Positions 26,613 through 35,223 of a stretch of DNA of 64,000 bases are shown here, piece by piece. The notes below the pieces were generated by a model. It worked only from the letters and a program-made list of their open reading frames with translations, was not told the DNA's origin and ran no database searches. The position numbers and the translations under genes are program-made. Source of the DNA: Anaerolineales bacterium (lineage in GTDB: Bacteria; Chloroflexota; Anaerolineae; 4572-78; J111); contig JABTUK010000002.1 of assembly GCA_015075405.1 (NCBI GenBank), forward strand, positions 124,001 through 188,000, read 5' to 3'. Position 1 is the first letter of the stretch, and the number at the start of each line of letters is the position of its first letter.

Positions 26613-27356
26613 ATGAGCAAGACTAACGGCAACGGCCACAACGGCTACGACAAAATTATCGAAGTCAAAGATGTCATAAAAAACTTTAAGGTTGGCGATG
26701 GCGAAGTGACTATCCTGAAAGGGATTTCTTTTGACGTGAAACCCGGCGAGTTTGTCTCGATTGTGGGACCGTCGGGGAATGGCAAGTCAACCTTGCTGAA
26801 TATGATTACCGGTATTGACCGGCCTTCCGGGGGCGAAGTGATTGTGACCGGGCGCGAAGTCCACAAGATGAGCGAGAATAAATTGGCCTCGTGGCGGGGC
26901 GAGCACGTCGGCATTATCTTCCAGTTTTTCCAGATGCTGCCCGCCCTGAGCCTGCTGCAAAACGTCATCCTGCCGATGGACTTTGCCAACAAATACAGCC
27001 CCAAAGAGCGCCGCGAGCGGGCCATGCAACTGCTGGAAATAGTCGGCCTGGCCGACCAGGCCGAAAAGCTGCCGAGCATGGTTTCGGGTGGGCAACAGCA
27101 GCGCGCCGCCATCGCCCGCGCCCTGGCCAACGACCCGCCTCTATTGGTCGGCGACGAGCCAACCGGCAACCTCGACACCCGCACCGCCACCGACGTTTTT
27201 GAGCTGTTCAGCAAATTGGTCGAGCAGGGTAAAACCATGATTATGGTCACCCACGACAAAGAACTGGCCAAGCGCGTACCCCGCGTGGTCGAAATTACCA
27301 ACGGCAAAATCACCCGCGATGAGTATGTCGGCGGGGCAACATGGACGGGGTATTGA
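26613..27356 (+). CDS. ABC transporter ATPase, MacB/LolD type
   Basis: Drives the FtsX/MacB-type permeases downstream. 247 residues: Walker A GPSGNGKST (52-60), Q-loop region IIFQFFQMLPALS, signature VSGGQQQR, Walker [14 protein letters not shown]-loop MVTHDKELAK. A Gly/Asn-rich N-terminal extension of about 12 residues precedes the domain. AAGGAG sits 8 bases before the ATG at 26613. Only one ATPase serves three permease genes in this locus, so paralogous permeases may form alternative or hetero-dimeric transporters. Confidence 0.94.
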   Translation: MSKTNGNGHNGYDKIIEVKDVIKNFKVGDGEVTILKGISFDVKPGEFVSIVGPSGNGKSTLLNMITGIDRPSGGEVIVTGREVHKMSENKLASWRGEHVGIIFQFFQMLPALSLLQNVILPMDFANKYSPKERRERAMQLLEIVGLADQAEKLPSMVSGGQQQRAAIARALANDPPLLVGDEPTGNLDTRTATDVFELFSKLVEQGKTMIMVTHDKELAKRVPRVVEITNGKITRDEYVGGATWTGY

Positions 27357-27395
27357 TACGTATCAAGTGTCAGGTGTCAAGTATCAAGTGTCAAG
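27356..27395. repeat. Heptamer array, units TATCAAG/TGTCAAG
   Basis: TATCAAG TGTCAGG TGTCAAG TATCAAG TGTCAAG directly after the ATPase stop; no inverse arm seen. Confidence 0.85.
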
Positions 27396-27413
27396 GGGGG
27401 TGTAAAATGTTAC

Positions 27414-27451
27414 GTCTGGCGTGTTCCGTCTAAATAGAGAACACGCCAGAC
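27414..27451. repeat. Perfect 13-bp hairpin GTCTGGCGTGTTC
   Basis: Arms GTCTGGCGTGTTC and GAACACGCCAGAC around a 12-nt loop, between the ATPase and the first permease; could be an attenuating or mRNA-protecting hairpin. Confidence 0.75.
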
Positions 27452-27453
27452 AA

Positions 27454-27481
27454 TAAATCGTAAATCAAAAATCGTAAATCA
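27454..27481. repeat. AAATCGT heptamers in the ribosome-binding position
   Basis: AAATCGT AAATCAA AAATCGT AAATC ends two bases before the ATG at 27484; no Shine-Dalgarno. The same array precedes the paralogous gene at 29666. Confidence 0.85.
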
Positions 27482-27483
27482 TT

Positions 27484-29012
27484 ATGAGCGTTATTTGGAA
27501 CAAGGTCTGGTTTGACCTGTGGCATAATAAGGTAAGAACAGCACTGGCGGTGTTAAGTATAGCTGCCGGTGTTTTTGCGATTGGGGCTATTTTTGGCATG
27601 GTGGACCAACTGCTCTCCGGCATGGATAGCGCCCACCAGGCGGTGACGCCCTCTCATTTTCAGATGTATTTGATAGACCGCATTGATCAAGATACAGCCA
27701 TTCGTCTTAAAAATATTGAAGGGGTGGAAGATGTCGAGGTCTCTAATGAGGTCACGGTGCGCTATAAACTCCACCCTGAAGACGAGTGGAAACGCGGCCA
27801 AATCGTCATGCGCGATGATTACGATGAGCAGAAGTACGACATCCTGCACCCTATGCCATCACCCTGGGCAATATGTTCCGGCGCAAAGGCCGCCTGATTT
27901 TGACCCAACTGGTGTTGATTACTGCCGGGGCAATGTTTCTGGTGGTGATGAGTCTAACCGCCTCGATCAACTTGACCCTGGACAACGAATTTGGGCGGCG
28001 TAACTTCAACCTGTTCATTGTTTTTGACGATAACTACCGGATTGATCGAACCGTAGCCATGGCCGAAGCGATTAAGGGGGTGGAAAAGGCCGAGGTCTGG
28101 TTTGGCAAGTCGGCCTCTATCTTGAAGGAAGGGCAGCGGGCCAGAGAAGCCGGCCTGGGTGCGGAACTGGTCGGCCTGCCGGCAGACAGCAATTTTTACC
28201 GGCCGCTCCTTGTGGCCGGGCGCTGGCTTCAGCCGGGCGATGGCCGGGTGGTGGTGATGAACCAGGAGACGGCCCAGGATAACAACATCGAACTGGGCGA
28301 CACCATCACCCTTGACCTGAGTGATTTGGGCCGGGATGACTGGCAGGTCATCGGCCTATACCGGGTGATCTTTGGTGGCGGTTTCAGCAGCGATACGCTT
28401 TACGCGCCCCTGGATGCTGTGTTTACCGCCACAAAAAAACACAACGAAGGCGGCTCGCTGCGGGTGCGTACCAATTCAAGCGAAGCTACTTTCACCGACG
28501 CCGTGCGCGATGAATTGGTTGATCGCTACACCGCCCGCAATATGGATGTCCTCTTTAGCCAGACCGGCAACGAGGAACGGACCTCCGCCGACAGCCAGTT
28601 TGCCATCACCACGACCATGCTGCTCTTCCTGGCGATCATCGTCGCCGTCGTCGGCGGGATTGGTCTGATGGGGTCGCTCTCGATCAGCGTGGTCGAGCGA
28701 ACACGAGAAATTGGAGTGATGCGGGCTATCGGGGCGCGCTCGCGGACGATTATGGGCATGTTCGTCATGGAAGGGGTTTTGCAAGGCGTTTTTAGCTGGC
28801 TGGTGGCCGTCCCGATTTCCATCGCCGCCGCGGCCTCACTGGCCCAGCTTTTGGGGCAGGCTATGTTCGACGCCAACCTGGATTATCAGTACAACTACAC
28901 CGCCGTGCTGGTCTGGCTGGGCATCATCCTGATTATCTCGACCCTCGCTTCGATTTTGCCGGCGCGCAATGCCACGCAGATTAGTGTGCGGGATAGTCTG
29001 GCGTATGGGTAA
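27484..29012 (+). pseudogene. FtsX/MacB permease paralogue 1, broken by internal deletion and frameshift
   Basis: The first 120 codons match the N-terminus of the intact paralogue at 29666 (MSVIWNKVWFDLW..., KLHPEDEW), then at about 27848 the sequence jumps to that paralogue's residue 413 region (YAITLGNMFRRKGRL) in another frame, ending the first frame at 27897. A second frame from an ATG at 27873 continues for 379 residues to 29012 with periplasmic domain, three C-terminal helices and the ending ATQISVRDSLAYG. About 290 residues, including internal helices 2-4, are missing. The C-terminal part could still be translated alone as a half-permease; otherwise it is a pseudogene. Confidence 0.85.
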
Positions 29013-29077
29013 GATTTTTATTGCTATCCTACCGGACTGGGTTGTGTTACAATAAAAGGGAAAGGAGCGGTAACGCG

Positions 29078-29281
29078 ATGTTAAATACACTCTGGGCCGT
29101 CGTACGCGAGGGCAAAATTGAACTTTTGGAAGAGGTTGAAGTTCCCGAAGGAACAAAAGTTTTGGTAACTTTCTTACCCGACGAGCAGGATGAGTTCTGG
29201 CAAAAGGTTAGCCAGACATCTTTAGACAAAATTTGGGATAACGCCGAGGATGACATCTATGAAGAGCTACTCAAAGGGTGA
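29078..29281 (+). CDS. Antitoxin of a MazF-type toxin-antitoxin pair
   Basis: A 67-residue protein: short beta N-terminus (WAVVREGKIELLEEVEVPEGTKV is the DUF104/AbrB-like DNA-binding type pattern, given here beyond strict motif length only to show the fold) and an acidic C-terminal tail (DEFWQKVSQTSLDKIWDNAE) likely to wrap the toxin. AAAGGAG precedes the ATG at 29078. It overlaps the toxin gene by 23 bases, the classic coupled arrangement, and would both neutralise MazF and repress the operon. Confidence 0.82.
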   Translation: MLNTLWAVVREGKIELLEEVEVPEGTKVLVTFLPDEQDEFWQKVSQTSLDKIWDNAEDDIYEELLKG

Positions 29282-29591
29282 CGTGATTTTGGTGCGTTAC
29301 CCTTTCTCGGACTTATCAGGTTCAAAAGTGAGGCCGGCCGTTATCGTCAGCGCACCGCATAGCTCTGAGGATGCTTTTATTGTTCCCTTAACCAGTAACC
29401 TTACCTCGCTTCTGGCCGGGGAGTTTGTTCTGGCCGATTGGAAAGCAGCAAAATTGAATGTGCCGAGTGCCGCCAAACGAGGTCTTTATACTGTGCATGA
29501 GAGTTTAATTGTCAAAACAATTGGCAGGCTCTCCAGTTCTGATGCTAAAACATTAGAAGGTTCACTGCGGGGCTGGTTGGGTTTGGATTAA
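29259..29591 (+). CDS. MazF/PemK-type mRNA interferase toxin
   Basis: Type II toxin, 110 residues, with the family signature GDVILVRYPFSD followed by KVRPAVIVS, and the beta-barrel core ending in LTSLLAGEFVLADW. Members cleave mRNA at short sequence motifs. I favour the ATG at 29259 (MKSYSKGD) with GAGGAT upstream; an ATG at 29250 adds three residues. Overlap with the antitoxin indicates coupling. The pair lies between the broken permease and its intact paralogue, so may have arrived with, or since, the duplication. Confidence 0.92.
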   Translation: MKSYSKGDVILVRYPFSDLSGSKVRPAVIVSAPHSSEDAFIVPLTSNLTSLLAGEFVLADWKAAKLNVPSAAKRGLYTVHESLIVKTIGRLSSSDAKTLEGSLRGWLGLD

Positions 29592-29593
29592 AG

Positions 29594-29622
29594 GATATTT
29601 CTCCCTTCGGTCGAAATGACAT
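29594..29622. repeat. Half-copy of the TGTCATTTCGA element
   Basis: GGATATTTCTCCC...TCGAAATGACA: one end of the element found whole at 38778-38882 and 59756-59847. Confidence 0.65.
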
Positions 29623-29630
29623 GCTAAAAT

Positions 29631-29663
29631 AATCGTAAATCGTAAATCAAAAATCGTAAATCG
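29631..29663. repeat. AAATCGT heptamers before permease paralogue 2
   Basis: AATCGTA-phase units AAATCGT AAATCAA AAATCGT AAATCGC, ending directly at the ATG at 29666 where a Shine-Dalgarno would be expected. Confidence 0.85.
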
Positions 29664-29665
29664 CT

Positions 29666-32074
29666 ATGAGTGTAATCTGGAACAAAGTCTGGTTTGACCT
29701 TTGGAACAACAAAGTCCGCACGGCCTTGGCGGTGTTGAGCATTGCCATTGGCGTGTTTGCCATTGGGGCCATTTTTGGCATGGTGGACCAACTGCTGTCG
29801 GGCATGGACCGGGCCCACCAGGCCGTGGTACCCTCGCACATCTTCATGGCCCTCAACGAGCGGATTGACCGTGATACCGCCGAGCGGCTGGAAGATATCG
29901 CCGGGGTCGAGGAAATCGAAGTTATGAATGAGGTGGCCGTGCGCTACAAACTCCACCCAGACGATGAGTGGCAGGCGGCCCGGCTGCTCATGCGCGACGA
30001 TTACGAAGACCAAACCTACGACCTGTTGCAGCTCAAGGAAGGGGCATGGCCGGAGGAAGATAACTTTGGCATCGAGCGGCTGTCGAGCCAGTTCTTCAAC
30101 GTGGAAATTGGCGACAAGGTCATCTTTGAACTGGATAAAACCGACCGCGCCTTCCGCATCAGCGGCAAAATCCGGCACAACTTTGTCGAGCCGCCGGCCT
30201 TTGGCGGCGACGCCGTCTTCTTCACCGACGCCCAGGGCCTGGAACGCTTCAACATCCCCGCCGGCGAATACAACGAACTGATGGTCCGGGTCAGCCCCTA
30301 CAGCGCCGAGTTTGCCCGCGACCGGGCCTCGGAGATCAAAGACCGGCTGGGCAAAGAAGGCGTCGGGGTGGGCTTCACCTCCTATCAGGACCCCAACGAG
30401 CACTGGGGCCGCTTTTTTATCGAGGGCATCAACCTGGTGCTGCAAATCCTGGCCGTCATCTCGCTCTTTATGAGCGTGATTTTAGTAACCAACACCATGA
30501 CCGCCCTCATCACCCAGCAAATCAACCAGATTGGCATGATCAAAGCCATCGGCGGCGGCGCCGGGGTGATCCTCAAAATTTACCTGGTCACGGTTTTGAT
30601 TTACGGCCTGCTGGCCTTTCTCATCTCGCTGCCGCCGGGGGCTATGGCCGCGTTTGGCATCAGCCAATGGTTTTTGAACCTGTTCAATATTGATTACGAT
30701 GTATTCCAGGTATCGCTGCGGGCCGTGACCTTCCAGGCCATCGCCGCCACCCTGATCCCCGCCCTGGCGGCGCTGTGGCCGGTGTTGACCGGCTCGGCTA
30801 TTACCGTGCGCGAAGCCATTGCCAGCTACGGCCTGGGCGGCGATTTCGGTTTTAGTTGGCTGGATCGCACCATCGAGCGGTTAGGGGCGCGCTTGTTATC
30901 CTCGCCTTATGCCATTGCCCTGGGTAATATGTTCCGGCGCAAAGGCCGGCTGATCCTGACCCAGGTGGTGCTGGTGGGCGCGGGGACCATGTTTTTGATG
31001 GTCATGAGCCTGTCGGCCTCGATCAGCTATACCCTCGATACCGATCTCAACCGGCGCGGCTTCGATATTCGCCTCGGCTTTGAAGACCCGCAGGCCGAAA
31101 AGCGAGTGATGAGCATGCTTCGCCCGGTTTCCGGTGTGGCCGAGGCCGAACTCTGGTACACCGCCCCCGCCGCCATCTTGAAAGCAGGCCAGCGCCTCAA
31201 AGAAGCCGGGGTCGGGGCGCAGGTGATCGGCATTCCGGCGGGCAGCCATTATTACAAGCCGATGATTGTCGCCGGGCGCTGGATCGAGCCGGGCGACGAG
31301 CGGGTGCTGGTTATCAGCAAAGACACCGCCGACGACAACAACATCAGGGTTGGCGATACCGTGACCCTGAACCTGTTTGAACTGGGTGACGCGCAATGGC
31401 AGGTCATCGGCATCTTCCAGGTTATCTTTAACGGTGGTTTCGACGCCACCCCCATTTACGCCCCACTGGAGGCGGTTGCCGCCGCCACCAAGCAGTACAA
31501 CAAAGGCACCCGGCTGCTGGTCCGCACCACCCGCCATGACCCGGACACCGTTGGTGCGATGTACACCCAACTCAAAGATTTGTACGAAGACCGCAACATG
31601 GAAATCAACGTCTTCGACGCCGGCACCACGCCCCAGGACCGCATTGATGCCATCAGCCAGTTTGATGTGACCACCAATATGCTGATGATGCTGGCGATTA
31701 TTGTCGCCCTGGTCGGCGGCATCGGCCTGATGGGGTCGCTCTCGATCAGCGTGGTCGAGCGCACTCGCGAAATCGGGGTCATGCGGGCCATCGGGGCGCG
31801 CTCACGGACGATTATGGGCATGTTCATGATGGAGGGCGTGCTGCAAGGGTTGTTCAGTTGGGCGCTGGCCGTGCCGCTGTCGTTCTTCCTGGCCCAGCCC
31901 CTCTCCAACGCCCTGGGGCAGGCCATGTTCGACGCCAACCTGGATTACCAGTACAACTACACCGCTGTGCTGGTCTGGTTGGTTATTGTCTTCATCATTT
32001 CCACCCTGGCCTCGATTCTGCCGGCCCGCAGCGCCACCCAGATCAGTGTGCGCGATAGTCTGGCGTATACGTAA
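29666..32074 (+). CDS. FtsX/MacB-family ABC permease, paralogue 2 (intact)
   Basis: An 802-residue permease with two FtsX-like halves: TM1 (20-40), extracytoplasmic domain, three helices (about 255-390), then a repeat of the layout with MFRRKGRLILTQ (about 415), a second extracytoplasmic domain and three C-terminal helices (about 675-790) with the conserved SLSISVVERTREIGVMRAIG and ending ATQISVRDSLAY. It works with the ATPase at 26613. No Shine-Dalgarno; AAATCGT heptamers abut the start. The C-terminal helices are almost identical at DNA level to paralogue 1, suggesting recent duplication or gene conversion. Confidence 0.92.
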   Translation: MSVIWNKVWFDLWNNKVRTALAVLSIAIGVFAIGAIFGMVDQLLSGMDRAHQAVVPSHIFMALNERIDRDTAERLEDIAGVEEIEVMNEVAVRYKLHPDDEWQAARLLMRDDYEDQTYDLLQLKEGAWPEEDNFGIERLSSQFFNVEIGDKVIFELDKTDRAFRISGKIRHNFVEPPAFGGDAVFFTDAQGLERFNIPAGEYNELMVRVSPYSAEFARDRASEIKDRLGKEGVGVGFTSYQDPNEHWGRFFIEGINLVLQILAVISLFMSVILVTNTMTALITQQINQIGMIKAIGGGAGVILKIYLVTVLIYGLLAFLISLPPGAMAAFGISQWFLNLFNIDYDVFQVSLRAVTFQAIAATLIPALAALWPVLTGSAITVREAIASYGLGGDFGFSWLDRTIERLGARLLSSPYAIALGNMFRRKGRLILTQVVLVGAGTMFLMVMSLSASISYTLDTDLNRRGFDIRLGFEDPQAEKRVMSMLRPVSGVAEAELWYTAPAAILKAGQRLKEAGVGAQVIGIPAGSHYYKPMIVAGRWIEPGDERVLVISKDTADDNNIRVGDTVTLNLFELGDAQWQVIGIFQVIFNGGFDATPIYAPLEAVAAATKQYNKGTRLLVRTTRHDPDTVGAMYTQLKDLYEDRNMEINVFDAGTTPQDRIDAISQFDVTTNMLMMLAIIVALVGGIGLMGSLSISVVERTREIGVMRAIGARSRTIMGMFMMEGVLQGLFSWALAVPLSFFLAQPLSNALGQAMFDANLDYQYNYTAVLVWLVIVFIISTLASILPARSATQISVRDSLAYT

Positions 32075-32096
32075 AACGACCGCCGACCGCTGATAG

Positions 32097-32133
32097 TTCC
32101 CTTATTCCAAAACTCAATTTGGGAACAAGGGAA
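32097..32133. repeat. Hairpin TTCCCTTATTCCAAA / TTTGGGAACAAGGGAA
   Basis: 15-bp near-perfect arms after the paralogue 2 stop; relative of the TTTCCAAAC...GTTTGG hairpin at 12917. Confidence 0.7.
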
Positions 32134-32214
32134 ATCCTCTATCCGCCCTCAGACCGAGGGCAAAATCCCCCTTTTATCTGATGCCAAAGCACTCTATTTG
32201 CGGTAAACTAACTC

Positions 32215-32270
32215 AGGTAGGAAGTAGAGGTTAAGGTCCCCCTACTCCCTACGACTTATTACCTACTACC
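32215..32270. repeat. Palindromic heptamer array, unit AGGTAGG / inverse CCTACTN
   Basis: AGGTAGG AAGTAGA GGTTAAG, loop, CCTACTC CCTACGA CTTATTA CCTACTA, immediately upstream of permease paralogue 3. Confidence 0.75.
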
Positions 32271-32283
32271 ATTTGGGATAAAC

Positions 32284-34701
32284 ATGATGGGCGTCATTCG
32301 ACATAAAATCTGGAGTGATTTGTGGAACAACAAAGGCCGCACCTTGCAGGTCGTGTTAATTATTGCCATGGGTGCGTTTGCTATTGGGGCGACCCTGGGC
32401 GGTAGCGACCTCATGCGCCAGGTGATGTCGAAGGATTGGCAGGCCAGTTCGCCGGCCATGATCTGGATGGCGGTGGACCCCGAAATTGACGACGACAAAT
32501 TGACCGCGCTGAAAAGCGTCGCAGGGGTGGAAGAGGTCGAAGGGCTGCTGACCACCAACATCGAGTGGCGGCTCAGCCCCGCTGAACCCTGGCAGGCGGC
32601 CGGTCTGATGGCTCGTGATGACTACGAGGAGCAAAAGTTTAACAAGCTGACCCTTATTAGCGGCGATTGGCCCGCCGACAAGAGCTTTGCCATGGAGAAG
32701 GGCAATGACTCCTTCTTCAATATTCCGCTGGGCGGGCAAATCTATATCCGGGTCAACGACAAGGAGCGGGTGGTCAAGGTAGACGGCATTCTTTCCAACC
32801 GGGTGGTCTTTCCGGCCAGCATGGGCGGCAGCGCCCAATTTTACACCAGCCGCAATTTTTTTGGCGACCTGACCGGCGAGCGCGATTTTAACCAATTTAT
32901 GGCCGCCGCCGCCGAATACGATCTGGTCGCCGTGACCGAAATTGCCAACAAATTGCAGCGCCAATTGGAGAAGCAGGATATCGAATCAACCGGCGCAGCC
33001 GTTGGCTCTGAGCAAAACGCCCGCACCGCCGACCCGACCAAGCACTTTTTACAGGATTTTCTGGATGGCTTGTTCCTGGTTTTGGGGATTATGGGCGGCC
33101 TGATCCTCATTTTGGGGCTGTTCCTGGTTTACAACACCATCAACGCTGTTATTGCCCAGCAGGTCAACCAGATTGGCATTATGAAAGCCATCGGGGCCAG
33201 CACCGGCCAAATCCTGGGCATTTATCTGCTGACCGTGTTTATTTACGGTTTTTTGGCCCTGGCGGTAGCGGTTCCGCTGGGGGCGTTGGGCGCTTACGGC
33301 ATCAACGTTTTCATGCTGACCTTCTTTAATATTGACCCCGGTCCCTTCCAGGTTTCGTCGCGCGCCGTTCTGGTGCAAGTGGCGATTGCCCTGCTGGCCC
33401 CGTTGGTTGCCTCGCTGATCCCGGTTGCCAATGGGTCGCGCATCACCGTGCGCGAAGCCATCAGTACCTACGGTCTGGGCGGGGCGGTGGGCCTGCTGGA
33501 CCGGCTGGTGGCCCGCATGAAATACGCCTCGCGGCTGGTCCTGCTGACCATCAGTAACACCTTTCGCAACAAGTGGCGGGTAGTCCTGACCCAAATCACC
33601 CTGGTCGGCAGCGGTATCATCTTTATGATGGTCATGAGCGTGCGCGACTCGACCACCTATACCTTTACCGACCTGCTGTTCCAGATTCTCAACTTTAACG
33701 TCAATCTGCAATTTGAGGAGCCGGAACGGATTCAGATGATCGAGAAGATGACCCTGGCCCAACCGGGGGTAAAGGCGGTCGAGATGTGGGGCTTCACCAG
33801 CGCCAAAATCCGCCCGGCGGGCCAGGCCGAATCCGACGACGACAAAACCAGCACCGTCTTTGGCGTGCCCTTGCCGACCACACTCTACGGCCCGCAGTTG
33901 CGAGCCGGGCGCTGGCTGCGGCCCGACGATACCGACGCCGTGGTGCTCAACCAAAAGTTGGCCGAAGATGTCGGCGTGGGCCTGGGCGATTGGATTACGC
34001 TCGATCACGGTTTGAAGGGCGAATCAGACTGGCAGGTGGTTGGCCTGCTGTTTGATCCGGTCATCAGCAACTCGGCCCATGTCTCGCGTGAGCCGATGCT
34101 GCAGGCCATCGGCGAAGTGGGCCGGGCCAGCACCTTGTGGGTCCAAACCAAGCGCAGCGACGCTGAGGGTGAATTAGAGGTAGCCCAGGAATTGCGTAAG
34201 TTCTTCGACCAGCGTAAGATCGAGGTGAACGCCCAAAGCATTTTCTTTGACGACACTGCTTCCGACATTATCGAGGGCATTCTTTTCCGTTTTGGGATCA
34301 TCATCAGCTTGCTGGCGGCCATGGCCGTGATTATTGCCATCGTCGGCAGTATCGGTTTGAGTGGGGTGCTGTCGCTGAGTGTGCTGGAACGGCGGCGCGA
34401 AATTGGGGTGATGCGGGCCATCGGCGCGTCATCGGGCAAAATTTCGCGGCTGTTTATTGGGGAAGGGTTGATTTTGGGGCTGCTGAGCTGGCTCATCGCT
34501 TTGCCGCTCAGTCTTCCGGCGGGCTATGCTATGACCCAGGCCATGGGCGCGGCGCTACAAACGGAAATTGTTTACCGCTACACCCCCACCGGCGCGATGT
34601 ATTGGCTGGCAATTATCCTGGTTCTGTCCGTCATCGCCAGTTGGTTCCCCGCTCGTGGAGCAACCCGGATCAGTGTACGGGAGAGTCTAGCGTATCAATA
34701 A
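32284..34701 (+). CDS. FtsX/MacB-family ABC permease, paralogue 3
   Basis: An 805-residue permease with the same double FtsX architecture as paralogue 2 but well diverged: N-terminal MGVIRHKIWSDLWNNKGRT, first three-helix bundle about 255-390 with VNQIGIMKAIGAS, second about 670-795 with SVLERRREIGVMRAIGAS and ending ATRISVRESLAYQ. Two adjacent ATGs (32284 and 32287); the second gives a normal N-terminus. Only a weak GGGAT lies upstream. The divergence from paralogue 2, against the near-identity of 1 and 2, places its duplication earlier. Last gene of the export locus; a hairpin array follows. Confidence 0.92.
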   Translation: MMGVIRHKIWSDLWNNKGRTLQVVLIIAMGAFAIGATLGGSDLMRQVMSKDWQASSPAMIWMAVDPEIDDDKLTALKSVAGVEEVEGLLTTNIEWRLSPAEPWQAAGLMARDDYEEQKFNKLTLISGDWPADKSFAMEKGNDSFFNIPLGGQIYIRVNDKERVVKVDGILSNRVVFPASMGGSAQFYTSRNFFGDLTGERDFNQFMAAAAEYDLVAVTEIANKLQRQLEKQDIESTGAAVGSEQNARTADPTKHFLQDFLDGLFLVLGIMGGLILILGLFLVYNTINAVIAQQVNQIGIMKAIGASTGQILGIYLLTVFIYGFLALAVAVPLGALGAYGINVFMLTFFNIDPGPFQVSSRAVLVQVAIALLAPLVASLIPVANGSRITVREAISTYGLGGAVGLLDRLVARMKYASRLVLLTISNTFRNKWRVVLTQITLVGSGIIFMMVMSVRDSTTYTFTDLLFQILNFNVNLQFEEPERIQMIEKMTLAQPGVKAVEMWGFTSAKIRPAGQAESDDDKTSTVFGVPLPTTLYGPQLRAGRWLRPDDTDAVVLNQKLAEDVGVGLGDWITLDHGLKGESDWQVVGLLFDPVISNSAHVSREPMLQAIGEVGRASTLWVQTKRSDAEGELEVAQELRKFFDQRKIEVNAQSIFFDDTASDIIEGILFRFGIIISLLAAMAVIIAIVGSIGLSGVLSLSVLERRREIGVMRAIGASSGKISRLFIGEGLILGLLSWLIALPLSLPAGYAMTQAMGAALQTEIVYRYTPTGAMYWLAIILVLSVIASWFPARGATRISVRESLAYQ

Positions 34702-34703
34702 AT

Positions 34704-34765
34704 GACGGGGGACGGGAGACCGGAGGTCGGGACTTCCGGTCCCCCGTCTCCTGTCCCCGGTCGTC
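34704..34765. repeat. Palindromic heptamer array, unit GACGGGG / inverse CCCGTCT
   Basis: GACGGGG GACGGGA GACCGGA GGTCGGG then CCGGTCC CCCGTCT CCTGTCC CCGGTCG, between convergent permease and rhodanese genes. Same family as 4119 and 19677. Confidence 0.85.
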
Positions 34766-34772
34766 TTTGGCT

Positions 34773-35192
34773 CTATTCTATCACCAACGACCCCTGTCCA
34801 TTCGTCTGCACCCAGCCGGCGATACCGCCTTCCAGGCTGGCGACTCGCTCGGCAGACCAGCCATTTTCGATCAAATAGGCCGAGGCTTGCAGGCTGGTGT
34901 TGCCGGTCCAACACTGAAAAACAATATCCTTGTCTTTGGGCAGTTCGTTCAGCCGGGCCGGAATCTCATTGACAAACATATGGGTTGCCCCCGGAATATG
35001 GCCGTGCTGGTATTCCCACGATTGGCGCATATCCACCACTACGATCTCATCGCCCTTGTCCAGACGAGCTTTGAGGTCCTGCGGCGAAACTTCTTTGATT
35101 TGAATATATTCCGGTTCCGGTGCTGCCGGGGTTGATGGCGACATCGTTTTTTTCTCTCCTTTGCTGCCAAATAATTTTTTTAGTAGGCCCAT
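34773..35192 (-). CDS. Rhodanese-like sulfurtransferase domain protein
   Basis: A single rhodanese domain of 139 residues: VVVDMRQSWEYQHGHIPGA (51-69) and the active-site loop with Cys94 in QCWTGNTS. A basic, amphipathic N-terminus (MGLLKKLFGSKGEKK) suggests membrane-surface attachment. It may carry persulfide sulfur, possibly for the MoeB/JAMM genes a few kilobases upstream, though the SDR and homing-endonuclease genes intervene. GGGGGG precedes the ATG at 35192. Confidence 0.9.
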   Translation of the reverse strand: MGLLKKLFGSKGEKKTMSPSTPAAPEPEYIQIKEVSPQDLKARLDKGDEIVVVDMRQSWEYQHGHIPGATHMFVNEIPARLNELPKDKDIVFQCWTGNTSLQASAYLIENGWSAERVASLEGGIAGWVQTNGQGSLVIE

Positions 35193-35223
35193 GAGTAGCC
35201 CCCCAATTTGTTCTAAGAGTCAA

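Noticed and set aside
27840..27897. Programmed frameshift joining the two parts of permease 1
   Set aside because: Comparison with paralogue 2 shows about 876 bases missing at this point, and I see no slippery site; a deletion explains it.
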